A program made the position numbers and the translations under genes. Below are positions 25,148 through 33,984 of a stretch of 64,000 bases of DNA, one piece after another. The DNA comes from Leclercia pneumoniae (lineage in GTDB: Bacteria > Pseudomonadota > Gammaproteobacteria > Enterobacterales > Enterobacteriaceae), in contig NZ_CP071383.1 in NCBI RefSeq assembly GCF_017348915.1, positions 3,596,001 to 3,660,000 of the forward strand, in the 5' to 3' direction. The notes beneath the pieces are model-generated. The model was given only the letters and a program-made list of their open reading frames with translations, had not been told where the DNA came from and ran no database searches. Within the stretch, counting starts at the first letter, position 1, and the number at the start of each line of letters is the position of its first letter.

Positions 25148-26035
25148 TTAGCTCAGATACTTTTCAAACCATCCTAACGTGCGCTTCCACGCCAGCTCCG
25201 CTGCCGCTTCGTCGTAACGTGGCGTCGAGTCGTTATGAAAGCCATGATTCACGCCGGGGTAGATATAGGCCTCGTAAACCTTATTATTTGCTTTCAGCGC
25301 CGCCTCCCAGGCGGGCCAGCCTTCATTAATGTTTTTATCCAGTTCGGCAAAGTGCAGAAGCAACGGTGCCTTGACCTTCGCGGCATCTGCCGCCGGGGGC
25401 TGACGACCATAGAACGGGACGGCGCAGGCGAGCTCAGGCCAGGCGACCGCCGCCGCGTTAGAGACTCCGCCGCCATAGCAAAATCCGGTTATCCCCACCT
25501 TGCCGGTGGCCTCCGGATGCTGCTGCATAAACGCAATAGCGGCAAAGAAATCGTTCATCAGTTTGGTGGGATCGACCTTCTGCTGTAACACCTTCCCCTC
25601 TTCGTCGTTACCCGGATAGCCGCCGACTGAACTCAGGCCATCAGGCGCCAGGGCGATATACCCCGCCTTTGCGACCCGACGCGCAACGTCTTCGATATAG
25701 GGATTCAGGCCACGGTTCTCATGCACCACCACCACCGCCGGGACCTTGCCGGCGGCTTTGGCCGGTTTGACCAGATAGCCCCGCACTTCACCGTGCCCCT
25801 CGGGCGAAGGATAGGTGATGTACTCCGGCACAATATCGGGATCGGTAAACTTAACCTGCTCCGCCAGGGCATAGTTGGGCTTGAGCATGTTAAACAGCGC
25901 CAGCGCCGTCACGCCGCCAACAGCATACTTTGCCGCCAGGTTGAGGAATTCACGTTTGCTGATTTTGCCATGGGCGTAATAGTCATAGCTGTCGAGCAAC
26001 TCTTGCGGAAAATCTTTGGCGGTGAGACGTGTCAT
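25148..26035 (-). CDS. yghX: Dienelactone hydrolase family protein YghX
   Basis: 295 residues. An N-terminal region with a twin-basic-like stretch and one hydrophobic segment (KISKREFLNLAAKYAVGG and following, residues 23-48) suggests membrane association or export. The alpha/beta hydrolase core has VVVHENRGLNPYIEDVARR, the nucleophile-cysteine motif GFCYGGGVSN, an Asp region (LHFAELDKNINEG) and the catalytic histidine in GVNHGFHND. That is the Cys-Asp-His triad of dienelactone hydrolases. In E. coli K-12 yghX is a degraded gene; this copy looks complete. The natural substrate is unknown. Confidence 0.85.
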   Translation of the reverse strand: MTRLTAKDFPQELLDSYDYYAHGKISKREFLNLAAKYAVGGVTALALFNMLKPNYALAEQVKFTDPDIVPEYITYPSPEGHGEVRGYLVKPAKAAGKVPAVVVVHENRGLNPYIEDVARRVAKAGYIALAPDGLSSVGGYPGNDEEGKVLQQKVDPTKLMNDFFAAIAFMQQHPEATGKVGITGFCYGGGVSNAAAVAWPELACAVPFYGRQPPAADAAKVKAPLLLHFAELDKNINEGWPAWEAALKANNKVYEAYIYPGVNHGFHNDSTPRYDEAAAELAWKRTLGWFEKYLS

Positions 26036-26118
26036 AGCATATCTCCATGAATTGTGGGCTCTGTAAGGATAGAATGAAAACGCTGTTTCGAAAATTTATC
26101 GATAATAAAGGAGACATC

Positions 26119-27159
26119 ATGCCCTGGAACGCCTCCCCCGAACGTTACGAAACCATGCAGTACCGCCGCTGTGGTAACAGCGGCCTGCGTCTGCCCGCAC
26201 TGTCGCTGGGCTTATGGCACAGCTTCGGTCACGTTCATCCCCTCGAATCCCAGCGCGCCCTGCTGCGTAAAGCCTTCGACTGTGGGATCACCCACTTCGA
26301 TCTCGCCAATAACTACGGCCCACCGCCGGGCAGCGCCGAGGAGAACTTTGGCCGTCTGCTGCGTCAGGATTTCGCCGCCTACCGCGACGAGCTGATTATC
26401 TCCACCAAAGCGGGATATGACATGTGGCCCGGCCCCTATGGCTCAGGCGGCTCGCGCAAGTATCTGCTCGCCAGTCTCGACCAGAGCCTGAGCCGGATGG
26501 GTCTGGATTACGTGGATATTTTTTACTCCCACCGGGTAGATGAGGCGACGCCCATGGAGGAGACCGCCTCTGCGCTGGCCCTGGCGGTGCAGAGCGGAAA
26601 AGCGCTCTATGTGGGTATCTCGTCCTACTCGCCCGAGCGGACGCAGAAGATGGCTGACTTACTGCGCGAGTGGAAAATTCCGCTCCTGATTCATCAGCCC
26701 TCTTACAACTTGCTGAACCGCTGGGTCGATAAAAGTGGATTACTGGATACGCTCAAGGCCAACGGCACGGGTTGTATCGCCTTTACCCCGCTAGCGCAGG
26801 GTCTGCTGACCGGCAAATACCTGAATGGCATTCCTGAAGGGTCGCGCATGCAGCGTGAAGGCAAAAAAGTGCGTGGACTGACGGAGAATATGCTGACCGA
26901 AGCGAACCTCGCCAGCCTGCGGTTATTGAATGAGATGGCGGAACAGCGCGGCCAGACCATGGCGCAGATGGCGCTGAGCTGGCTGTTAAAAGATGAGCGC
27001 GTTACATCAGTGCTTATCGGCGCCAGCCGACCAGAACAGCTGGAAGAGAATGTGAAGTCGCTGGATAACCTGCACTTTACCGCAGACGAGCTGGCGAGGA
27101 TTGATCGTCATGTGGCGGATGGGGAGTTGAACTTGTGGCAGGCGTCGTCAGATAAATAG
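26119..27159 (+). CDS. yghZ: L-glyceraldehyde 3-phosphate reductase YghZ (aldo-keto reductase AKR14)
   Basis: 346 residues from the ATG at 26119 (AAGGAG 5 nt upstream), which aligns with the start of E. coli YghZ; the frame is open 24 codons further upstream without support. Family features are FDLANNYGPPPGSAEENFG with the catalytic Asp/Tyr region, STKAGYDMWPGPYGSGGS, FYSHRVDE with the active-site histidine, and the NADPH-binding C-terminus VLIGASRPEQLEENV. It detoxifies L-glyceraldehyde 3-phosphate and methylglyoxal. It is divergent from yghX by 83 nt. Confidence 0.95.
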   Translation: MPWNASPERYETMQYRRCGNSGLRLPALSLGLWHSFGHVHPLESQRALLRKAFDCGITHFDLANNYGPPPGSAEENFGRLLRQDFAAYRDELIISTKAGYDMWPGPYGSGGSRKYLLASLDQSLSRMGLDYVDIFYSHRVDEATPMEETASALALAVQSGKALYVGISSYSPERTQKMADLLREWKIPLLIHQPSYNLLNRWVDKSGLLDTLKANGTGCIAFTPLAQGLLTGKYLNGIPEGSRMQREGKKVRGLTENMLTEANLASLRLLNEMAEQRGQTMAQMALSWLLKDERVTSVLIGASRPEQLEENVKSLDNLHFTADELARIDRHVADGELNLWQASSDK

Positions 27160-27167
27160 AGGTAAAG

Positions 27168-27197
27168 GGACAGCCCTGCGCTACAACAGGGCTGTCC
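27168..27197. terminator. Bidirectional terminator between yghZ and yqhA
   Basis: GGACAGCCCTG and CAGGGCTGTCC form an 11-bp perfect stem with an 8-nt loop between convergent genes. Confidence 0.85.
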
Positions 27198-27206
27198 GGG
27201 TTTGGC

Positions 27207-27764
<558 letters not shown>

Positions 27765-27780
27765 CTAAACGATAAAGACC

Positions 27781-28284
27781 TTACACATGCTCAGGCTTAA
27801 CCATCGGGCGCTGGTATTCCGGCCACACCAGCACCACCAGTGCCGGATAAGCCTCCATGCTAAATTCGCGGAAACACTGGCGCAGGTTCAGCACATCGAG
27901 ATCGGAGTGGGAGACCTTTTCTCCGTTCAGGCAGCGCTTTTTGATATTATCGTAATATTTGTAGACCGCCGAGTTGAGATCGCTACAACGGCGTTGAGCG
28001 TCAAACAAGCCGGGAATACTATTTAATTCCGCCATGTTCATTCGTTTAATTGTGGCATGGAGAAAATCAATATATTCATGATTAACCCGCCAATACCACA
28101 CCGGGGTAATGGCATTCATTAACAGCGAAAAATGGTCCTCCCCCTCCTCTTTGGACAGAGGCGGCGGCGGCGGCGAGGCCTGCCCGACTGCATCATCGCT
28201 GCTTTTATTGAAATCGCGCATCAATACAAGAACAACCGCAGTAAGCAATAACAATGTAATGACAGTATAAAAAATGCTGTTCAT
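27781..28284 (-). CDS. Unrecognised membrane-anchored protein with a poly-proline linker
   Basis: 167 residues from the ATG at 28284 (GGAG 6 nt upstream). One N-terminal transmembrane span (SIFYTVITLLLLTAVVLVLM) is followed by a basic stop-transfer and a linker with five prolines (QASPPPPPLSKEEGE, about residues 34-48). A soluble domain of about 115 residues follows, with FSLLMNAITPVWYWRVNHEY and two cysteines in RRCSDLN and KKRCLNG. I do not recognise the family. It is divergent from a pair of small unrecognised genes starting at 28386, and E. coli has no genes at this point between yqhA and yghA. Reading frame, ribosome site and spacing support a real gene. Confidence 0.65.
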   Translation of the reverse strand: MNSIFYTVITLLLLTAVVLVLMRDFNKSSDDAVGQASPPPPPLSKEEGEDHFSLLMNAITPVWYWRVNHEYIDFLHATIKRMNMAELNSIPGLFDAQRRCSDLNSAVYKYYDNIKKRCLNGEKVSHSDLDVLNLRQCFREFSMEAYPALVVLVWPEYQRPMVKPEHV

Positions 28285-28385
28285 GAGAGGCTCCATTTTT
28301 TTTGATTTTAAATTTGCCTCATGTTATTGTCAACGAATCTCACGCTTCGAACAACCTCACCCCGTTGAATTTAAAGGACATATAA

Positions 28386-28790
28386 ATGCTGCCTGAGAAT
28401 CTGGTTCCGTCCAGGTTTCACATTTCTTCAGTGGAGCCGAAACAGGCGGAAGCAGAAACTGACGCTAATTTAACTAAGGGGAAAAGAACGCTCGCTGATT
28501 ATGCGCCAGATATATTAATTGGCGTAACCCGCAATGGTCAGTCACGCAATATGTTGCTGGAAGAGCATGACCGTCATATTAAAGACCGTTTATTTCGCGT
28601 TTTTAAAATCGAGACCTTTGCCCGCCTGCTAAACGACCTGCAAGCTGAAGGGGAAATTGACGCGCAGGAACTAAGTCAAATATTGGCGGAAAAGACCGAA
28701 GAAATAAATGAAGCGGGTAATGAAATTTGGCTTAATTTAATTACCTGCGAAAAGGAAACGCCCCTTTTTTATCAACTTGAGGACGAATAA
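28386..28790 (+). CDS. Unrecognised small cytoplasmic protein
   Basis: 134 residues with no signal peptide or membrane span. The first 35 residues are polar and probably flexible. The rest is helical and acidic (EEHDRHIKDRLFRVFKIETF, EGEIDAQELSQILAEKTEEI). AAAGGACA lies upstream of the ATG. It is followed directly by a second small gene (ATG 2 nt after the stop), so they form a pair. No family was recognised. It is lower in GC than the flanking core genes. Confidence 0.6.
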   Translation: MLPENLVPSRFHISSVEPKQAEAETDANLTKGKRTLADYAPDILIGVTRNGQSRNMLLEEHDRHIKDRLFRVFKIETFARLLNDLQAEGEIDAQELSQILAEKTEEINEAGNEIWLNLITCEKETPLFYQLEDE

Positions 28791-28791
28791 A

Positions 28792-29229
28792 ATGAAAGAA
28801 GTTGATAATAACAATGTATATTTGACTTTAGATGATAAAAATAGCGACGAGTTTATCTTAAAGCAGAATCTCGACACGCTTAAAATGATCAAAAATGAAG
28901 AGATGGCGCGCATCGCCAAAGAACTGGTATCGATTCCGGCCGCGCTGGTTCGTCTGAAGTGGCATAATCGTCGGGAAATTTATCCCCTGCAGGTCAAAGA
29001 AGAGATCTACGGCGCCACTCTCAGCGCCATAATTGAACGCCAGCCCGCGCTGAAAGATAAAATTATGGCCCGACTGGAGAGCAACTATCAGTATCTGCTG
29101 GCCCGCGAAACGGCCACCCTGCGCATTACGCGTAAACTTGCTGATGGGGGCTATCGCGCCTCTTGCGTCACTACCGTCGCGCTCGACGAGGAGTATCTGG
29201 CAAAGCATCAGCAAAACGACCCTGTCTGA
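28792..29229 (+). CDS. Unrecognised small cytoplasmic protein, second gene of a pair
   Basis: 145 residues from the ATG at 28792, which follows the stop of the previous gene by one base and has GAGG upstream; an in-frame start 5 codons earlier would overlap that gene. The protein is helical and charged, with no signal peptide. AT-rich codons dominate the first 30 codons, whereas the second half has core-like usage. Blocks such as KHNRREIYPL-like LKWHNRREIYPLQVKEEIYG and ETATLRITRKLADGGYRASC are seen but not assigned to a family. It could be a partner of the 28386 product or a regulator of the divergent membrane protein; neither can be shown. Confidence 0.6.
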   Translation: MKEVDNNNVYLTLDDKNSDEFILKQNLDTLKMIKNEEMARIAKELVSIPAALVRLKWHNRREIYPLQVKEEIYGATLSAIIERQPALKDKIMARLESNYQYLLARETATLRITRKLADGGYRASCVTTVALDEEYLAKHQQNDPV

Positions 29230-29379
29230 CCACCTTTTCTGCGTCACCCACTCGCCCGACTAACGTCTACCGCTTCGCTTCCCGTTGTAAAAAAACTTAA
29301 GGATTATCCTGAATATTTCTCAGAGTGCAGTTGATTCTCCTAAGCTTAGATTCTCTCTACGCAAACAAGGAGCGCAGTT

Positions 29380-30276
29380 ATGGCTAAGAATCAAACCGAA
29401 CTTCAGGACCCAACCACCCAGTACTACACCGGCGAGTATCCGCAGCAGAAGCAGCCTGCGCCGGGCGTTCAGTCGAAAATGGATCCGGTACCCGATTGCG
29501 GTGAGCAGAGCTATAAAGGCAGCGGCCGACTTCAGAATCGTAAGGCACTGGTGACAGGGGGCGACTCCGGCATCGGGCGTGCTGCCGCCATTGCTTACGC
29601 GCGTGAAGGGGCGGATGTGGCGATTAACTATCTGCCTGCCGAAGAAGAGGATGCGCAGCAAGTTAAGCAGCTGATTGAAGAGGCTGGCCGCAAAGCGGTG
29701 CTGTTACCCGGCGATTTGAGCGATGAGAGCTTTGCCCGCTCGCTAGTGCATAAAGCGCATGAGGCGCTGGGCGGACTGGACGTGCTGGCGCTGGTCGCGG
29801 GGAAACAGACGGCGGTCGAGGACATTGCCGACCTGACTACCCAACAATTTAAAGAGACCTACGCGGTGAACGTGCTGGCCCTCTTTTACATCACGCAGGA
29901 GGCGCTGCCGCTGTTGCCAGCCGGTGCGAGCATCATTACTACCTCCTCTATCCAGGCTTATCAGCCAAGTCCACACCTGTTGGATTACGCCTCTACCAAG
30001 GCGGCGATCCTTAACTACAGCCGCGGGCTGGCGAAGCAGGTGGCTGAGAAAGGGATTCGCGTGAACGTGGTGGCACCGGGTCCAATCTGGACAGCGCTGC
30101 AGATTTGTGGCGGCCAGCCGCAGGAGAAAATCCCGCAGTTTGGTCAGCAAACGCCGATGAAACGTGCCGGTCAGCCGGCAGAGCTGGCGCCGGTATATGT
30201 TTATCTGGCAAGTCAGGAATCTAGCTATGTTACCGCAGAAGTGCATGGGGTATGCGGCGGGGAACATCTGGCATAA
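29380..30276 (+). CDS. yghA: Short-chain dehydrogenase/reductase YghA
   Basis: 298 residues. A family-specific N-terminal extension ([19 protein letters not shown]) is followed by the Rossmann glycine motif [13 protein letters not shown] (about residues 57-69). The catalytic triad is serine in [12 protein letters not shown] and Tyr/Lys in [10 protein letters not shown]. The C-terminal GVCGGEHLA fits the family. It is a predicted NAD(P)-dependent oxidoreductase. GGAG lies upstream of the ATG. It is convergent with exbD, with the triplicated terminator module between. Confidence 0.93.
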   Translation: MAKNQTELQDPTTQYYTGEYPQQKQPAPGVQSKMDPVPDCGEQSYKGSGRLQNRKALVTGGDSGIGRAAAIAYAREGADVAINYLPAEEEDAQQVKQLIEEAGRKAVLLPGDLSDESFARSLVHKAHEALGGLDVLALVAGKQTAVEDIADLTTQQFKETYAVNVLALFYITQEALPLLPAGASIITTSSIQAYQPSPHLLDYASTKAAILNYSRGLAKQVAEKGIRVNVVAPGPIWTALQICGGQPQEKIPQFGQQTPMKRAGQPAELAPVYVYLASQESSYVTAEVHGVCGGEHLA

Positions 30277-30338
30277 CCCCTCTGCGGGCTGATGCCCTCA
30301 CCCCGGCCCTCTCCCACAGGGAGAGGGAGCTGATACGC

Positions 30339-30364
30339 AAAAAGGCAACTGACGTTGCCTTTTT
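30339..30364. terminator. Bidirectional terminator, repeat copy 1
   Basis: AAAAAGGCAAC-TGAC-GTTGCCTTTTT: 11-bp stem with A- and T-runs on both sides, so it can act in both directions. Confidence 0.85.
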
Positions 30365-30433
30365 GTTATGGCTTCTGTGCGGGCTGATGCCCTCACCCCA
30401 GCCCTCTCCCACAGGGAGAGGGAGCTGATATGC

Positions 30434-30458
30434 AAAAAGGCAACTGACGTTGCCTTTT
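30434..30458. terminator. Bidirectional terminator, repeat copy 2
   Basis: Same stem as copy 1, with four T followed by GTTTT at the 3' side. Confidence 0.8.
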
Positions 30459-30527
30459 GTTTTGGGTTCTGTGCGGACTGATGCCCTCACCCCAGCCCTC
30501 TCCCACGGGGAGAGGAAGCTGATAAGT

Positions 30528-30553
30528 AAAAAGGCAACTGACGTTGCCTTTTT
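30528..30553. terminator. Bidirectional terminator, repeat copy 3 (adjacent to the exbD stop)
   Basis: Same 11-bp stem, 5 nt from the exbD stop codon. This is probably the original exbBD terminator from which the other copies were duplicated. Confidence 0.88.
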
Positions 30554-30557
30554 ACTT

Positions 30558-30983
30558 TTATTTCGCTGCCGTTTTCTCTTCGCCGACCAGACCAATCTTC
30601 AGATAACCCGCCTGGTGCAGCGTGTCCATTACCTTCATCATGGTTTCATAGTCGACGGTTTTATCGGCGCGGAAGAAGACCGTCGTGTCTTTCTTGCCCT
30701 GCGTCAGCGCGTCGAGCGCCGGGATCACAGACGCATCGGTCACCGGGTCATTGCCCAGGAACATCGATTTATCTGCCTTAACGGACAGGTAGATCGGTTT
30801 TTCCGGACGCGGCTGCGGCTGGCTGGAGGAGGCCGGCAGATTCACCTTCACGTCTACCGTCGCCAGCGGCGCAGCAACCATGAAGATAATAAGCAGAACC
30901 AGCATAACGTCGATGAACGGCGTTACGTTGATTTCATGCATTTCACCGTTATCGTCCAGATTTTCATTAAGACGCATCGCCAT
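30558..30983 (-). CDS. exbD: TonB-system energiser ExbD
   Basis: 141 residues, the E. coli length. A short cytoplasmic N-terminus (MAMRLNENLDDNGEMHEINV) leads to one membrane span with the essential aspartate in TPFIDVMLVLLIIFMVAAPL (D25 region). A periplasmic domain follows. With ExbB it uses the proton gradient to energise TonB for outer-membrane uptake of siderophores and cobalamin. It starts 4 nt after exbB. Confidence 0.97.
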   Translation of the reverse strand: MAMRLNENLDDNGEMHEINVTPFIDVMLVLLIIFMVAAPLATVDVKVNLPASSSQPQPRPEKPIYLSVKADKSMFLGNDPVTDASVIPALDALTQGKKDTTVFFRADKTVDYETMMKVMDTLHQAGYLKIGLVGEEKTAAK

Positions 30984-30987
30984 ACAA

Positions 30988-31719
30988 TCAACCTACACGC
31001 AGTTTCGACGAGGAATGTACCGGCTTAACATTGCTGGCGTTGAGGTCCAGGTCACGGCTTTGCAGCAGCAGAACCTGTGCGGCGACATCGCCCAGCGTGG
31101 CTTTGTAGCTGCCAATCATGCGGGCAAAGACGTTATAGATAACCACGGCCGGGATTGCCGCAACCAGACCGATAGCCGTAGCCAGCAGCGCTTCTGCGAT
31201 ACCCGGTGCTACCACCGCCAGGTTAGTGGTCTGGGTTTGAGCGATACCGATAAAGCTGTTCATGATGCCCCAGACGGTACCGAACAGACCTACGAACGGC
31301 GAAATCGCCCCGATGGTCGCCAGATAGCCGTTACCGCGTCCCATATGACGGCCCACGGCAGCAACGCGACGTTCCAGGCGGAAACCTGTACGCTCTTTAA
31401 TACCTTCGTTATCTTCACTGCCTGCAGAGAGTTCCAGCTCGTTCTGAGCTTCATTAACCAGAAGGCTGGTCAGGCTTTTCGCGTGGAAGGCGGAGGTCAT
31501 ATCGCTGGCCTGGTCCAGAGAGCGGGCTTCAGCCAGCTGCTGCTGTTCGCGCTTAAGGCGACGCTTCTGGCTGATGAGCTCCACGCTCTTGCTGAAGAAG
31601 ATGGCCCAGGTGACAACGGACGCCAGAATCAGGCCGATCATCACAATCTTAACCACGATGTCAGCATGATGGTACATGCCCCAGACGGAGAGGTCCGTCT
31701 GCATCAAATTATTACCCAC
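30988..31719 (-). CDS. exbB: TonB-system energiser ExbB
   Basis: 243 residues with three membrane spans: about 20-40, 130-155 (GYLATIGAISPFVGLFGTVW) and 175-198 (LLATAIGLVAAIPAVVIYNVF), a pattern typical of MotA/TolQ/ExbB. It forms the pentameric proton channel around ExbD. It is divergent from metC; a Fur-like box lies in the shared upstream region, consistent with iron regulation known for E. coli exbBD. Confidence 0.97.
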   Translation of the reverse strand: MGNNLMQTDLSVWGMYHHADIVVKIVMIGLILASVVTWAIFFSKSVELISQKRRLKREQQQLAEARSLDQASDMTSAFHAKSLTSLLVNEAQNELELSAGSEDNEGIKERTGFRLERRVAAVGRHMGRGNGYLATIGAISPFVGLFGTVWGIMNSFIGIAQTQTTNLAVVAPGIAEALLATAIGLVAAIPAVVIYNVFARMIGSYKATLGDVAAQVLLLQSRDLDLNASNVKPVHSSSKLRVG

Positions 31720-31782
31720 TCTGTATCTCCAGGACGCAAATCACAAATTCTGAGCATAATAATATCAAAATATCTCCGAATT

Positions 31783-31801
31783 GATAGTAGTTCTCATTAG
31801 T
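31783..31801. promoter_or_regulatory. Candidate Fur box upstream of exbB
   Basis: GATAGTAGTTCTCATTAGT matches the 19-bp Fur consensus (GATAATGATAATCATTATC) at 12 positions. It lies 64-82 nt upstream of the exbB start. Iron-Fur repression of exbBD is established in E. coli; the match alone is moderate. Confidence 0.5.
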
Positions 31802-31926
31802 ATTTGCATACTGCATGAATTTGCCCGTTTTTTCCTTGCGCTTACGCAGGGAAAACTTTCATCGCCCTATTTTAAAAAATTATCTGTTTATTCTTCCAGC
31901 AAGAAGGCACACACTTTTACTTTCAT

Positions 31927-31950
31927 GATAGTCTGGACGTCCAGACGTAT
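31927..31950 (+). promoter_or_regulatory. MetJ operator upstream of metC (tandem met boxes)
   Basis: Successive 8-bp units GATAGTCT, GGACGTCC and AGACGTAT compare with the met-box consensus AGACGTCT; the central and right units fit best. They lie 18 nt before the metC ATG, where MetJ-SAM would block the promoter. This arrangement matches known metC regulation. Confidence 0.7.
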
Positions 31951-31968
31951 AAAACAGGTTGCGCGAAC

Positions 31969-33156
31969 ATGACAGAGAAGCATCTTGATACCGCCCTCGT
32001 TCAGGCGGGACGCAGTAAAAAATATACCCTCGGCTCCGTTAACAGCGTCATTCAGCGCGCCTCCTCTTTAGTCTTCGATACCGTCGAGGCCAAAAAACAG
32101 GCCACCCGTAACCGTGCCAACGGTGAGCTGTTTTATGGACGCCGCGGCACCCTGACCCACTTCTCATTGCAGGAAGCCATGTGCGAACTGGAAGGCGGCG
32201 CAGGTTGTGCCCTCTTCCCCTGCGGCGCGGCGGCCGTGGCCAACACGATACTGGCGTTTGTCGAACAGGGTGATCACATCCTGATGACCAATACCGCCTA
32301 CGAGCCGAGTCAGGACTTCTGTACCAAAATTCTGAGCAAGCTGGGAGTGACTACCGACTGGTTTGATCCCTCCATCGGGGCGGGGATTGCGGAACGTATT
32401 CAACCGAATACGCGCATCGTATTCCTGGAATCGCCGGGATCCATCACCATGGAAGTACATGATGTTCCCGCCATCGTGAAGGCGGTGCGCAGTAAAGCGC
32501 CTGATGCCATTATCATGATTGATAACACCTGGGCGGCGGGAGTGCTGTTTAAGGCCCTGGACTTCGGTATCGATATCTCTATCCAGGCCGCCACGAAATA
32601 CCTGATTGGACATTCCGACGGCATGATTGGCACGGCAGTCGCCAATGAACGCTGCTGGGCACAGTTGCGCGAAAATGCCTATCTGATGGGGCAGATGGTC
32701 GATGCCGATACCGCCTATATGACCAGCCGTGGCCTGCGTACGCTTGCGGTGCGCCTGCGTCAGCACCATGAAAGTAGCCTGTTGGTGGCACAGTGGCTGG
32801 CGCGACATCCGCAAGTTGAGCGGGTCAACCATCCGGCACTGCCGGGCAGCGTGGGCCATGAGTTTTGGCAACGTGACTTTACGGGCAGTAGCGGCCTCTT
32901 CTCCTTTATATTGAAAAAACGGCTGACTGACGACGAGCTGGCTAACTACCTGGATAACTTTACGCTGTTCAGCATGGCCTACTCCTGGGGCGGCTTTGAA
33001 TCATTGATCCTGCCAAACCAGCCAGAGCAGATCCAGGCACTGCGGCCCGGCGGCGATGTCGACTTTACCGGCACCCTGATCCGTCTGCACATTGGGCTGG
33101 AAAGCGTGGACGATTTAATTGCCGATTTAGCAGCAGGATTCGAGCGCATCGTGTAG
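31969..33156 (+). CDS. metC: Cystathionine beta-lyase MetC
   Basis: 395 residues, as in E. coli. It is a PLP enzyme of the Cys/Met metabolism family with the Schiff-base lysine in [18 protein letters not shown] (about residue 210). Other conserved blocks are [16 protein letters not shown] and [18 protein letters not shown]. It cleaves cystathionine to homocysteine, pyruvate and ammonia in methionine synthesis. MetJ boxes precede it. Confidence 0.97.
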   Translation: MTEKHLDTALVQAGRSKKYTLGSVNSVIQRASSLVFDTVEAKKQATRNRANGELFYGRRGTLTHFSLQEAMCELEGGAGCALFPCGAAAVANTILAFVEQGDHILMTNTAYEPSQDFCTKILSKLGVTTDWFDPSIGAGIAERIQPNTRIVFLESPGSITMEVHDVPAIVKAVRSKAPDAIIMIDNTWAAGVLFKALDFGIDISIQAATKYLIGHSDGMIGTAVANERCWAQLRENAYLMGQMVDADTAYMTSRGLRTLAVRLRQHHESSLLVAQWLARHPQVERVNHPALPGSVGHEFWQRDFTGSSGLFSFILKKRLTDDELANYLDNFTLFSMAYSWGGFESLILPNQPEQIQALRPGGDVDFTGTLIRLHIGLESVDDLIADLAAGFERIV

Positions 33157-33297
33157 AGTGCGGGCTGTAAACGACTCCTGGACCTCTTTTTGCACACCAC
33201 CAGCAGAAATGTCTGTATTTGTTGCGCCCGGGATCAACCCCCGCGCGCGAAAATGGGAGTACAATAGACCGATACATGCTGTTCCACAGGAAAGTCC

Positions 33298-33957
33298 ATG
33301 GCTGTCATCCAGGAAATTATTGCCGCGCTCTGGCAACACGATTTTGCAGCGCTGGCAGACCCGCATATCGTCGGGATTGTCTATTTTGTTATGTTCGCAA
33401 CGCTGTTTCTCGAAAATGGATTGCTGCCAGCCTCGTTTTTACCCGGTGACAGCCTGCTGCTTCTGGCAGGCGCGCTAATTGGCAAAGGCGTTATGGACTT
33501 CGCCCCCACGATGGTGATTTTGACCTCCGCCGCCAGCCTCGGCTGTTGGCTGAGCTATCTGCAAGGTCGCTGGCTGGGCAATACACGGGTTGTGAAGAGT
33601 TGGCTGGCGCAGTTGCCACATAAATATCACCAGCGCGCCACCTGCATGTTTGATCGACATGGCCTGCTGGCCTTGCTGGCCGGGCGTTTTCTGGCCTTTG
33701 TCCGCACCCTGTTGCCGACGATGGCGGGGATCTCAGGCCTGTCGAATCGCCGTTTCCAGTTCTTTAACTGGTTAAGTGCCCTGCTGTGGGTTGGGGTCGT
33801 CACCACCTTTGGCTATGCCCTGAGCATGATTCCATTCGTGAAACGACACGAAGATCAGGTGATGACCTTCCTGATGATTCTGCCTCTGTTTCTTCTGGTG
33901 GCGGGCTTAATCGGTACCCTGGTCGTGGTGATCCGCAAAAAATACTGCCGCGCCTGA
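33298..33957 (+). CDS. yghB: DedA-family inner-membrane protein YghB
   Basis: 219 residues, identical in length to E. coli YghB. The DedA motifs are [20 protein letters not shown] near residues 39-58 and [20 protein letters not shown] near 122-141, with the arginines and acidic residues needed for function. Four to five hydrophobic spans are present. DedA proteins are thought to flip undecaprenyl phosphate or phospholipids and support envelope homeostasis. AGGAAAG precedes the ATG. Confidence 0.95.
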   Translation: MAVIQEIIAALWQHDFAALADPHIVGIVYFVMFATLFLENGLLPASFLPGDSLLLLAGALIGKGVMDFAPTMVILTSAASLGCWLSYLQGRWLGNTRVVKSWLAQLPHKYHQRATCMFDRHGLLALLAGRFLAFVRTLLPTMAGISGLSNRRFQFFNWLSALLWVGVVTTFGYALSMIPFVKRHEDQVMTFLMILPLFLLVAGLIGTLVVVIRKKYCRA

Positions 33958-33962
33958 TGTCG

Positions 33963-33982
33963 CCCTCTCCAACAGGAGAGGG
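33963..33982. terminator. Bidirectional terminator between yghB and yqhC
   Basis: CCCTCTCC-AACA-GGAGAGGG: 8-bp stem with a tetraloop between convergent genes. It is the same palindrome core as in the repeats at 30.3 and 40.0 kb. Confidence 0.65.
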
Positions 33983-33984
33983 TG

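Larger units (their letters stand above)
30284..30555. repeat. Three tandem copies of a ~94-bp module (palindrome plus terminator)
   Basis: Copies begin at 30284, 30379 and 30473 (periods 95 and 94). Each starts GCGGGCTGATG or GCGGACTGATG. Each then holds CCCTCACCC-N3-CCCTCTCCC-N-GGGAGAGG, AGCTGATA, and a terminator AAAAAGGCAAC-TGAC-GTTGCCTTTTT. Copies 1 and 2 are almost identical; copy 3 has a few changes (ACGGGGAGAGGAAG). The module fills the whole gap between the convergent yghA and exbD stops. Confidence 0.95.

Noticed and set aside
30284-30555. Possible short CRISPR array
   Set aside because: The three units are contiguous ~94-bp copies without unique spacers, and each carries a terminator; no cas genes are nearby.
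30230-30595. 121-codon minus-strand frame with internally repeated peptide blocks
   Set aside because: The repeats come only from the tandem terminator module. It has no ribosome site and overlaps yghA and exbD ends.
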